64,000 nt of DNA from Achromobacter aloeverae (GTDB taxonomy: Bacteria > Pseudomonadota > Gammaproteobacteria > Burkholderiales > Burkholderiaceae_B): positions 806,001 to 870,000 of the forward strand of contig NZ_PYAL01000002.1 of NCBI RefSeq assembly GCF_004121055.1, written 5' to 3'. A model generated the notes under the pieces. It did not search any database and was not told where the DNA came from. It saw nothing but the letters and a program-made list of their open reading frames with translations. Below, piece by piece: positions 27,088 through 34,664 of the stretch; position 1 is the stretch's first letter; every line of letters starts with the position of its first letter. The position numbers and the translations under genes are program-made.

Positions 27088-28086
27088 ATGGCCCTGTTGG
27101 AAGTCGAGAACCTGAACGTGGAGTTCCGCGGCGACGGCGGCTGGACCCGCGCCGTCAGCGATGTGGGTTTTTCCCTGGACGAGAATGCGTCGCTGGGCAT
27201 CGTGGGCGAATCGGGCAGCGGCAAGAGCGTGTGCGCGCTGTCCATCCTGCGGCTGCATCACCGGCGCATGTCGCGCATGCCGGGGTCGCGCATCCGCTAT
27301 GACGGCCGCGACCTGTTGACGCTGTCCAACCGCGAACTGCGCCAGGTGCGCGGCGCGGATATCGCGATGATCTTCCAGGATCCCATGACATCGCTGAATC
27401 CGGTGCTGACCATCGCCGACCAGATCGGCGAGACGCTGCGCATCCACCAGGGCCTGGATCGCGCGGCGGCGCGCCGCCGAGCCGTGGAGTTGCTGGACAT
27501 GGTGCGCATTCCGGACGCGGCGCGGCGGGTGGATGAGTATCCGCATCGCCTGTCGGGCGGCATGCGCCAGCGGGTGATGATCGCCATGGCCATCGCCTGC
27601 CGTCCGCGCCTGCTGATCGCCGACGAGCCGACCACGGCGCTGGACGTGACCATCCAGGCGCAGATCATGCAGCTGCTGCGCGAGTTGCAGGCAGAGATCG
27701 GCATGTCCGTCATCCTGATTTCCCACGACCTGGGCCTGGTCGCCGAATTCGTGCAGCGCGTCGTGGTGATGTACGCCGGGCATGTGGTGGAGGAGGCCGA
27801 CGCCGCCGATATCTTCACGCGGCCGCTGCATCCCTATACCGAAGGCCTGTTGCGCGCGATTCCCAAGCTGGACCACGACGCCCGCCGCTTGCCCGCGATA
27901 CCGGGCAACATCCCGGCGGCGGGCAACTGGCCGCAAGGCTGTCGCTTCAGTCCCCGCTGCGCGCTCGCGGAACCCGCCTGCCGGGCCGCGCCGGTGCCCC
28001 TGGATGCGCTGGCCACCGGCCGGCGCCTGCGCTGCCCGCCGCGGCGCGCCATCGCGCGGGACGGCATGCCGGAGGCTGTCGTATGA
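27088..28086 (+). CDS. ABC importer ATP-binding protein, DppD-type
   Basis: A 332-residue ATPase. Walker A GESGSGKS at 40-47, the signature LSGGMRQRVMIAMAIA, Walker B RLLIADEPTTALD and the switch histidine in LISHDLGLV are all intact. The C-terminal oligopeptide-transporter extension contains the cysteine cluster region (CRFSPRCALAEPAC), which in related ATPases can hold an iron-sulfur centre. It directly follows the permease gene and overlaps the second ATPase gene by four bases (ATGA). Confidence 0.93.
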   Translation: MALLEVENLNVEFRGDGGWTRAVSDVGFSLDENASLGIVGESGSGKSVCALSILRLHHRRMSRMPGSRIRYDGRDLLTLSNRELRQVRGADIAMIFQDPMTSLNPVLTIADQIGETLRIHQGLDRAAARRRAVELLDMVRIPDAARRVDEYPHRLSGGMRQRVMIAMAIACRPRLLIADEPTTALDVTIQAQIMQLLRELQAEIGMSVILISHDLGLVAEFVQRVVVMYAGHVVEEADAADIFTRPLHPYTEGLLRAIPKLDHDARRLPAIPGNIPAAGNWPQGCRFSPRCALAEPACRAAPVPLDALATGRRLRCPPRRAIARDGMPEAVV

Positions 28087-29144
28087 GCGCGCTCGGCCTA
28101 TCGAAGCCCCCGGAAGGAGGCGTGCAAGGACAGTTTGGCGCCCCGGCCAATCAACCACCCATCGTACAGGTGGACGGCCTGACGCGCGAGTTCAGGCTGG
28201 GGAGTAGCGCCGGCCATGCCGTCCTGCGCGCCGTCGACAACGTCAGTTTCCGGATCGGCCTGGGCGAGACCCTGGGCCTGGTCGGCGAATCCGGCTCCGG
28301 CAAGTCCACCATAGGTCGCATGATGATAGGCCTGTTGCCGCCATCGAGCGGCGACATCCGCCTGTTCGGCAAATCGATCGCGGGCAAGCCCGGACAGGCC
28401 AACCTGAAAGCCGTGCGCCATCGCCTGCAGTTCGTCTTCCAGGATCCATATTCGTCCTTGAATCCTCGCATGCGCGTAGGCGACGCCGTGGCCGAGCCCA
28501 TCGACATTGCCGGCAAGCTGGACGGCAAGGCGCGCGCGCAACGCGTGGCCGAACTCTTCGAAATGGTGGGCCTGCCGCCGTCCTTCGCCGGCCGCTTTCC
28601 GCATGAATTCTCCGGCGGCCAGCGCCAGCGTATCGTCATCGCGCGCGCCCTGGCGCTGAACCCCGACTTCGTCGTCTGCGACGAGGCCGTGGCGTCGCTG
28701 GACGTGTCCATGCAGGCGCAGATCGTCAATCTGTTGATGGACCTGCAGGACAAGCTGGGCCTGAGCTACCTGTTCATCGCGCACGACCTGGCGGTGGTGC
28801 GGGCGATCTCGCAGCGGGTGGCGGTGCTGTACGCGGGCGAGGTGGTGGAGATCGGCGAAAAGCGCCGGCTCTATGCCTGGCCGCGCCATCCCTACACGCA
28901 GGCGCTGCTCAAGGCGGTGCCGCGCCCCGAGGTCGGCCGGCCGCGCCAGCCTCCCATCAAGGGCGAGCTGCTGAGCGTGCTGGACAAGCCCACGGGTTGC
29001 AGCCTGGCGCCGCGCTGCCCGCACGCCGTCGAACGCTGCCGCGCGGAAAAACCGCGACTGCGCGAAGTCGAGGCGGGCTGGCAGGTCGCTTGCCACTTCC
29101 ATGAAACCATCAGCCCGGCTGCGCCGGGCATCACGTCCCTTTAA
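28083..29144 (+). CDS. ABC importer ATP-binding protein, DppF-type
   Basis: A 353-residue ATPase. Walker A GESGSGKS at 68-75, the signature FSGGQRQRIVIARALA, Walker B region FVVCDEAVASLD and switch histidine in FIAHDLAVV are present. Note that Walker B ends with CDEAV rather than the more common DEPV/DEPT; the catalytic glutamate is kept. The C-terminal extension again has a cysteine cluster (CSLAPRCPHAVERC). An N-terminal extension of about 28 residues precedes the domain. It overlaps the DppD-type gene by four bases and precedes the dimethylformamidase-like gene by 14. Confidence 0.93.
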   Translation: MSALGLSKPPEGGVQGQFGAPANQPPIVQVDGLTREFRLGSSAGHAVLRAVDNVSFRIGLGETLGLVGESGSGKSTIGRMMIGLLPPSSGDIRLFGKSIAGKPGQANLKAVRHRLQFVFQDPYSSLNPRMRVGDAVAEPIDIAGKLDGKARAQRVAELFEMVGLPPSFAGRFPHEFSGGQRQRIVIARALALNPDFVVCDEAVASLDVSMQAQIVNLLMDLQDKLGLSYLFIAHDLAVVRAISQRVAVLYAGEVVEIGEKRRLYAWPRHPYTQALLKAVPRPEVGRPRQPPIKGELLSVLDKPTGCSLAPRCPHAVERCRAEKPRLREVEAGWQVACHFHETISPAAPGITSL

Positions 29145-29158
29145 AAGGAATCCGTCTC

Positions 29159-30820
29159 ATGTCTCGCGCTCGTCCCGAGTTCGGTGCCTTCAACCAGCGT
29201 CCCCGTCCCACCAGCGTCATGCATCCGGACCAGGGATGGCATGTCTCGCACTGGTACGAGGCGCCGCGCGAGGATCCCGCGCTGCCCGAAGTCTACGTGT
29301 ACACGAACGCGATGTCGTACGCGCCGGGCGAGACGGTGGTCTTCCACGGCTCCAGCACGGCGCCGCGCTTCAGCCTGGAAATCTGGCGCGACGGCGTCAC
29401 GCCGGACTGCGTGCACGCGCGCGACGATGTGCCGGGCGAGTTCGTCGCCATGCCGCCGACCGCGTATCGCGATGGCTGCGGCTGGCCGGAAGTGCATCGG
29501 TGGACGGTGCCGACGGATGCGGCCAGCGGTTTCTATCGCATTGCGGCGTGGTGCGAGCGGGCCGACGGGTCCCGTTTCCTGCAGCATCACTTCTTCGTCG
29601 TGCGCCCCGCGGCGGGCCAGCCCAGGCAGCCGGGCCGTTTCCTGTTCCTGTTGTCGACGTCGACGTGGACCGCCTATAACGATTGGGGAGGCGCCAATTC
29701 GTATGACGGCATCGACGGTCCGAACGGCAAGCAGTTCTCGCCGACCCTGAGCATCCTGCGCCCCTGGACGCGCGGGCTGGTGTGGCTGCCGCCCGGCGCG
29801 CCTCGCCTGTGCGATCCGCTGCCGCGCGGCGCGGGCGAGGCGCCCCGGTATCCGACCAAGGAATGGGCCTACACCAATGGCTATGCCCAGTACTACGCGT
29901 CGTCGGGCTGGGCGCAGTTCGAACGCCATTTCGCGGTATGGGCTGAACGCGAGGGCTACGCCTTCGATACCATCACGCAGACCGACCTGCATTACCGCCC
30001 AGAACTGCTCGATGCCTACAGCGCCGTGGTGATCGCCGGCCATGACGAATACTGGACCCGCCAGATGCGCGAGGCCATCGACCGCTATGTGGACGGCGGC
30101 GGCCGCGTGGCGCGTTTCGCCGGCAACTTCATGTGGCAGATCCGGTTGGAGGAGGAGGGCGCGCGCCAGGTCTGCTACAAGGCGCGGGCCGACACGGAAG
30201 ACCCGGTCGCCGGGGGCCCCGATAAGACCTACCTGACGGGGGCCTGGGAGCAGCAGTCCGTGAACTGGCCCGGCGCGACCACGTTCGGCGTCAATGGCTG
30301 GCGCGGCACCTATTCGTCCTGGGGCGGTTTCGCGCCGCGCGCGAGTCGCGGGTTCACGGTGTACCGGCCGCGCCATTGGGCCTTCGCCGGCCTGGACATG
30401 CACTACGGCGACGTGCTTGGCGCGGAGGCCGGCATCTTCGCCTACGAAGTGGATGGCGTGGAGTACACGTTCCGCCATGGCCTGCCGTATCCGACCCACG
30501 AGGATGGGGTGCCCATGAATACGGAGATCCTGGCGTTGTCGCCGGCCGTGCACGACGAGGAAATGCACGATGGCGAGGGCTTCCGGTACTACATCAAGGC
30601 CGACGGGGCGGCGCGCCGCACCAGGGCCTTGTGCGGCGACGACAGCCCGGAGGCGATCGAGCGCTACAAGTACGGCTGCGGGGTCATCGTCTCGTTTACC
30701 CGTGGCAAGGGCGAGGTTTTCACCGCCGGCAGCTGCGAGTGGGTCATGGGATTGACCAGGAACTGTCCCTATACGCAGGGGGTCACGCGCAACGTGCTGA
30801 ATCGCTTCCTGGCGGAGTAG
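29159..30820 (+). CDS. N,N-dimethylformamidase large-subunit-like protein (DMFA2_C family)
   Basis: A 553-residue protein resembling the C-terminal part of the large subunit of N,N-dimethylformamidase, an iron enzyme that hydrolyses the amide bond of dimethylformamide. Recognisable segments are LLSTSTWTAYNDWGGANSYD, the Rossmann-like AVVIAGHDEYWTRQMREAID with DGGGRVARFAGNFMWQIR, and RPRHWAFAGLDMHYGD. It lacks the N-terminal portion of the 760-residue DmfA2, and no small-subunit gene is nearby, so it is probably a stand-alone enzyme with another substrate. No signal peptide: cytoplasmic. As the last gene of the ABC importer operon it likely processes the imported compound. The iron ligands could not be mapped by eye. 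Confidence 0.75.
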   Translation: MSRARPEFGAFNQRPRPTSVMHPDQGWHVSHWYEAPREDPALPEVYVYTNAMSYAPGETVVFHGSSTAPRFSLEIWRDGVTPDCVHARDDVPGEFVAMPPTAYRDGCGWPEVHRWTVPTDAASGFYRIAAWCERADGSRFLQHHFFVVRPAAGQPRQPGRFLFLLSTSTWTAYNDWGGANSYDGIDGPNGKQFSPTLSILRPWTRGLVWLPPGAPRLCDPLPRGAGEAPRYPTKEWAYTNGYAQYYASSGWAQFERHFAVWAEREGYAFDTITQTDLHYRPELLDAYSAVVIAGHDEYWTRQMREAIDRYVDGGGRVARFAGNFMWQIRLEEEGARQVCYKARADTEDPVAGGPDKTYLTGAWEQQSVNWPGATTFGVNGWRGTYSSWGGFAPRASRGFTVYRPRHWAFAGLDMHYGDVLGAEAGIFAYEVDGVEYTFRHGLPYPTHEDGVPMNTEILALSPAVHDEEMHDGEGFRYYIKADGAARRTRALCGDDSPEAIERYKYGCGVIVSFTRGKGEVFTAGSCEWVMGLTRNCPYTQGVTRNVLNRFLAE

Positions 30821-30841
30821 TCGGAGGTAGCGCGAAGTAGT

Positions 30842-30877
30842 ATGGAGCAGTGGCCCGCCATGGAGCAGTGACCCGCC
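30842..30877. repeat. Tandem 18-bp direct repeat
   Basis: ATGGAGCAGTGGCCCGCC at 30842-30859 is followed at once by the same sequence with one base changed (30860-30877). No function is apparent. Confidence 0.8.
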
Positions 30878-30987
30878 GGGCCGCCAGGAGGCACAGGGGG
30901 CGCAATGAGGCGCCATTGCGCACCACGGCGGCGCATTTCCTGGTGCGGCGCCATATCGCGCACCGTCACGCGCGATTGTTGAGGCAT

Positions 30988-31019
30988 ATCGATAAAAGCA
31001 TTGGATTTTTTCATTTGTG
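30988..31019. promoter_or_regulatory. 32-bp element shared with 34579-34610, upstream of Bug-OYE operon
   Basis: Starts ATCGATAAAAGCAT and ends in TTTTTCATTTGTG. About 22 of 32 positions match the element upstream of hyuA at 34579-34610, including an unbroken TTTTTCATTTGT. It lies 103 bases before ATG 31122. Candidate binding site of the LysR protein encoded at 33490-34452. Confidence 0.5.
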
Positions 31020-31121
31020 CGGCCTTCCGCCCCGCGCCGATAGTTGAGGGGAGGGAACACGCCGGCGTGCGCGCCGGCGGTTCCGAGCCAATAAACAGGC
31101 AGCACCAAGGGGCACTATCCA

Positions 31122-32111
31122 ATGCGTACGCTACGCCATACCGCAAGCGCGCTGCTTGCCGCGGTTTTCTGTTTGCTGGGCCTGGCGGGCGGCGGCCAGG
31201 CCCGCGCCGACGAGTATCCCTCGCGTCCCATACGCATGATCATCCCGTGGTCGGTGGGCGGGTCCACCGACATGCTGGGCCGCCTGCTGGCCGAGGGCAT
31301 GGGCAAGCGCCTGGGCGCTGCCATCGTGGTCGAGAACAAGCCGGGCGCCACGGGGACCATCGGCTATGCGCAGGTGGCGCGTTCGCCGGGTGACGGCTAC
31401 ACCTTGCTGCTGGGCACCAACAGCACCTTCGCCATCGCGCCGCATTTCTACCACGACCTGCCCTACGACCTGCAACGCGATTTCCGCCCCATCGGCATGA
31501 TAGGCGCCAACCAGCAGGTGCTGTGCGTACAGCCGCAGGCGCCGTACAAGACGGTGGCCGACCTGGTCAAGGCGGCGAAGGCCAAGCCCGGCGTCATCAA
31601 TTACGCGTCCTCCGGCGTCGGCGGTTCCAGCCATCTGGCAACGGAACTGTTGATGTCCACCACGGGCATCAACATGATGCACGTGCCTTACCGGGGCGGC
31701 GCGCCCGCGGTGCAGGCCTTGCTGGGGGGACAGACCGAAGTCGGCTTCGTCGACATCAGCGTGGCCGAGCCCCTGATCCACAGTGGCAAGCTGCGCGCGC
31801 TGGGAACCAGCGGCGCCAGCCGCGCGCCCTTGCTGCCCGACGTGCCCACGCTGGCCGAGTCGGGCGTGCCGGGCTTCGAGTCGCTGACCACGTTCGGGCT
31901 GTTCGTGCCCGCCGGCACGTCCGACGCCATCGTGCGCAAGTTGAACGCGGTGCTCAACGAAAGCCTGGCGGACGACAAGTTGTCCAGGCAGCTGGCCGCG
32001 CAAGGCTACGAACTGACGCCGGGCGCCGCCCAGGCCTATACCGCCTACGCCGCCGAGGAAACCCGCAAGTGGGGGACCCTGATCGCCCAGCGGCATATCT
32101 CCCTGCCTTGA
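31122..32111 (+). CDS. Bug-type (TctC) periplasmic substrate receptor
   Basis: A 329-residue receptor; signal peptide about 1-29 (GGGQARA cleavage). Mature marker YPSRPIRMIIPWSVGGSTD, then VVENKPGATGTIGYAQV, NYASSGVGGSSHLATEL and HVPYRGGAPAVQALLGGQTE. It is followed 70 bases later by an old-yellow-enzyme reductase, so its ligand may be a precursor of that enzyme's unsaturated carbonyl substrate. No TctAB partners are present. The 32-bp element upstream suggests shared control with the hyuA region. Confidence 0.93.
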   Translation: MRTLRHTASALLAAVFCLLGLAGGGQARADEYPSRPIRMIIPWSVGGSTDMLGRLLAEGMGKRLGAAIVVENKPGATGTIGYAQVARSPGDGYTLLLGTNSTFAIAPHFYHDLPYDLQRDFRPIGMIGANQQVLCVQPQAPYKTVADLVKAAKAKPGVINYASSGVGGSSHLATELLMSTTGINMMHVPYRGGAPAVQALLGGQTEVGFVDISVAEPLIHSGKLRALGTSGASRAPLLPDVPTLAESGVPGFESLTTFGLFVPAGTSDAIVRKLNAVLNESLADDKLSRQLAAQGYELTPGAAQAYTAYAAEETRKWGTLIAQRHISLP

Positions 32112-32181
32112 CCCCGCACCGTCCACCGACGACGGTGCATCGTCCTCGTCCAACGCCCTCTTTCCACGGAATCGAACATCC

Positions 32182-33351
32182 ATGATGGCCGCCCAGCCCG
32201 ATGTCGCCGCCCATCCCTTGCCGCAACTCTTCACGCCGTACACCTTGCGCGGCCTGACGCTGCGCAACCGCGTCGTCGTCTCCCCCATGTGCCAGTATGT
32301 CTCGCGCGATGGCGCGGCCACGGACTGGCATCTCGTGCACCTGGGGAAGTTCGCCATGGGCGGCGCCGGCCTGGTCTTCTGCGAGGAAACCGCTGTCGAG
32401 GCGAGCGGGCGCAAGACCTACGGCTGCGCCGGCATGTATGACGATCGCCACGTGGCCGCCGCCCGACGGGTCAACGACTTCATCCATGCGGCCGGCGCGG
32501 CCTCGGGCATCCAGCTGGGGCATGCGGGGCGCAAGGCTTCCTGCGGGCCACCCTGGACCAACTTCCGTCCGCTGACCGACGACGATGCCCGCCAGGGCAT
32601 GCCGCCCTGGCGCGGTGTGTCCGCCAGCGAGCTGCCGGCCAAGCCCGGCGCGCTGGTTCCCCATGCGCTGGACGAGGACGGGATACGCGCCATGATCCGG
32701 ACCTGGCGCACGGCGGCGCAGCGCAGCGTCGACGCCGGCTACGACGTATGCGAAGTGCATGGCGCGCATGGCTACCTGATCCACCAGTTCCTCTCCCCGC
32801 TGGCCAACCAGCGGACCGACGGCTGGGGTGGCGACCTGGCTGGCCGCATGCGCCTGGCCCTGGAGATCGCCGAGGCGGTGCGCCAGGCCTGGCCGGCGGA
32901 CAAGCCGGTCTTCTTCCGCGTGTCCGCCGTCGACGGCGAAGGCGGCGCCTGGAACATGGACGACACCGTGGCGCTGTCGCGCGCGCTGCGGGAGCGCGGC
33001 ATCGACATGGTGACCTGCTCGTCGGGCGGCATCAACGGCCCGCTGAACATGGCGGTGGTGCCGCGCGTCCCGGGCTACCAGGTGCCCTATGCGGAGCGCG
33101 TGCGCAAGGAGGCGGGCATCGCCACGTGCGCGGTGGGCCTGATCACCGAGCCGGCGCACGCGGAGCGCATTCTTGGACAGGGCCAGGCGGACCTGGTCGC
33201 GCTGGCGCGCGAACTGATGGTCGATCCCAATTGGCCAGTGCGCGCGGCACACGCCCTGGGCGTGCCGGACTACCTGGGGCTGCTGCCCAAGGATTACGCG
33301 TGGTGGCTGCGGCGGCGCGAGGATATCCGCGCGTTGAGCCAGGCATCGTAG
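32182..33351 (+). CDS. NADH:flavin oxidoreductase, old yellow enzyme (YqjM class)
   Basis: A 389-residue FMN TIM-barrel enzyme. YqjM-class active-site residues are visible: Cys37 and Tyr39 in SPMCQYVS, the substrate-binding pair His193/His196 in EVHGAHGYLIHQFLSP, and QLGHAGRKAS for FMN contact; NQRTDGWGG follows. It reduces activated C=C bonds of enals, enones or maleimides using NAD(P)H. The start ATG 32182 is followed by a second ATG at 32185; either could be used. Probably cotranscribed with the preceding Bug gene. The two may serve breakdown of an unsaturated acid or ketone, but the natural substrate is unknown. Confidence 0.92.
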   Translation: MMAAQPDVAAHPLPQLFTPYTLRGLTLRNRVVVSPMCQYVSRDGAATDWHLVHLGKFAMGGAGLVFCEETAVEASGRKTYGCAGMYDDRHVAAARRVNDFIHAAGAASGIQLGHAGRKASCGPPWTNFRPLTDDDARQGMPPWRGVSASELPAKPGALVPHALDEDGIRAMIRTWRTAAQRSVDAGYDVCEVHGAHGYLIHQFLSPLANQRTDGWGGDLAGRMRLALEIAEAVRQAWPADKPVFFRVSAVDGEGGAWNMDDTVALSRALRERGIDMVTCSSGGINGPLNMAVVPRVPGYQVPYAERVRKEAGIATCAVGLITEPAHAERILGQGQADLVALARELMVDPNWPVRAAHALGVPDYLGLLPKDYAWWLRRREDIRALSQAS

Positions 33352-33408
33352 TCCGGAGGGGCGGCCCAGGACCGGCTTGGCGTGCGCGTAGGGCGCGTGG
33401 CTGCGGTC

Positions 33409-33497
33409 TATGCCTCTGGCCTACGCCTTTTGCGTATGCCTCCGGCCCATGCGTGTGCCCTATGCGTGAATGCGTACGTCCTACGCGCCCTATGCGT
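33409..33497. repeat. Short-period repetitive stretch after the OYE gene
   Basis: TATGCCTCYGGCC occurs at 33409 and 33435, and GCCCTATGCGT at 33457 and 33487, within a run of related TATGCG/TACGC words. It fills the space between two convergent genes and overlaps the last codons of the LysR gene. No strong terminator hairpin was found here. Confidence 0.6.
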
Positions 33498-34452
33498 CCG
33501 GCGTGCCGGACGCTGGGGCTATGGACAGCGTGATGCCCTCCGGCAATTCCCGCTCGCCCAGGGTGTCCATCAATGCCTGCTGCAGGGCCTGCGCGGTCGA
33601 GGACAGCGATCGCAGGCTGCGCGATACCAGGAACAGCTCCCGGTACAACACCGGGTCGCGCAGCATGCGAAAGGGCAGTTTTTCCAGTTGGTGGGTGGAC
33701 GCGGTCAGGCGCGGCAGGATGCACAGCCTGCCGCCGAGTTGCAGCATGGGATAGAGCGAGGTCGAGCTGGACACTTCCTCGCGCGGTTCGGCCACGTCGA
33801 AGTCCTGCAGGGTCTGGCGATGCACGATGCCGACCTGCGTGTCGGAAGCCAGGCCCACCAGGTCGTCCCGGTGCGCGGAGACCTGCGACCAGTGGACTTC
33901 GCCGGACGGCGTGGCCAGCGGGTGATCGGCGCTGCACGCGATGCCGTAGCGGTCGCGCAGCAGGGGTACGTAGTCCAGGTCGTCGTAGTCCATCAGGCGG
34001 CTGGTGATGCCGAAGTCGACGTCGCCATCGCGCACGCGGCGTTCGATCTCCGCCGAGCCGGCCTCCCGCACGGACAGCGTGACGTGCGGATAGTCGGCCT
34101 GGAAGCGGGGCAGCGCGGGAATCAGCAGCCAAGCGACGATGGACGGCGCGGCGGCGATGCGCAGATGGCCATGCTGTTGCAGGGCCACGGCGCGCAGGTC
34201 GCTGATCATGGTGTCGAACTGCTGCAGCAGGGTCTTGGCCTGCTGGTGCAGGTGGCGGGCGGCCGGGGTCAGGGTGACGCTGCGCGTGGTGCGCTCGAAC
34301 AGCTTGACGCCCACGTCTTCCTCCAGCTGGTGGATGGTGGAGCTGAGGGAAGACTGCGTCAGGAACAGGCGTTCCGCCGCGCGGGTAAACGAACCCGTGT
34401 CGGCGACCGCGACGAAGCTGCGCAGATGGCGCAGCGTGATGAGCGTGGACAT
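33490..34452 (-). CDS. LysR family transcriptional regulator
   Basis: A 320-residue LTTR. The winged helix (about 1-62) reads TLRHLRSFVAVADTGSFTRA, then AERLFLTQSSLSSTIHQLEE; the effector domain spans about 92-295. ATG 34452 is the domain-based start; no clear ribosome site precedes it. The gene is convergent with the OYE gene and divergent from hyuA. A 32-bp element occurs both in its divergent region (34579-34610) and before the Bug-OYE operon (30988-31019), so it may control both. The stop lies in a repetitive segment. Confidence 0.92.
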   Translation of the reverse strand: MSTLITLRHLRSFVAVADTGSFTRAAERLFLTQSSLSSTIHQLEEDVGVKLFERTTRSVTLTPAARHLHQQAKTLLQQFDTMISDLRAVALQQHGHLRIAAAPSIVAWLLIPALPRFQADYPHVTLSVREAGSAEIERRVRDGDVDFGITSRLMDYDDLDYVPLLRDRYGIACSADHPLATPSGEVHWSQVSAHRDDLVGLASDTQVGIVHRQTLQDFDVAEPREEVSSSTSLYPMLQLGGRLCILPRLTASTHQLEKLPFRMLRDPVLYRELFLVSRSLRSLSSTAQALQQALMDTLGERELPEGITLSIAPASGTPDA

Positions 34453-34478
34453 GTCAGGCGGCGATGGGCGTGGGTATA

Positions 34479-34520
34479 GGCGACCAGGCGAGGGCGACCA
34501 GGCGAGGGCGACCAAGTGGA
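34479..34520. repeat. Three tandem 14-bp units upstream of the LysR gene
   Basis: GGCGACCAGGCGAG is repeated exactly at 34479 and 34493, with a diverged third unit at 34507-34520. The array lies 27-68 bases upstream of the LysR start and probably falls in its leader. Confidence 0.85.
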
Positions 34521-34578
34521 GACGACCGCGCGGCGCGGCGGCGCCGGCGCGCGCAGGGTCCCAGCATATATAGGCTGC

Positions 34579-34610
34579 ATCGCTGAATCAATCCGAATTT
34601 TTCATTTGTA
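34579..34610. promoter_or_regulatory. 32-bp element shared with 30988-31019, in the LysR/hyuA divergent region
   Basis: Starts ATCGCTGAATCAAT and ends TTTTTCATTTGTA. Positioned 55 bases before GTG 34665 (hyuA) and 127 bases from the LysR start. Both copies carry an AT-N10-AT block followed by TTTTTCATTTGT, with the same spacing. Confidence 0.5.
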
Positions 34611-34664
34611 GGTGTAAATCCCGACCCCTATCATTTTTCCATTCAGTCACGAGGGAGCATCAGC

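Larger units (their letters stand above)
30821..31121. other. 301-base intergenic region between DMFase-like gene and Bug gene
   Basis: No credible gene. It holds a two-copy 18-bp repeat (30842-30877), several GC-rich inverted repeats near 30890-30960, and an AT-rich promoter-like stretch with the element at 30988-31019 described separately. Confidence 0.6.

Noticed and set aside
23594-28158. Very long minus-strand open frames across the ABC importer genes (up to 705 codons)
   Set aside because: They lie opposite well-conserved importer genes, have Arg/His/Gly-rich composition without recognisable domains, and reflect high GC at third positions.
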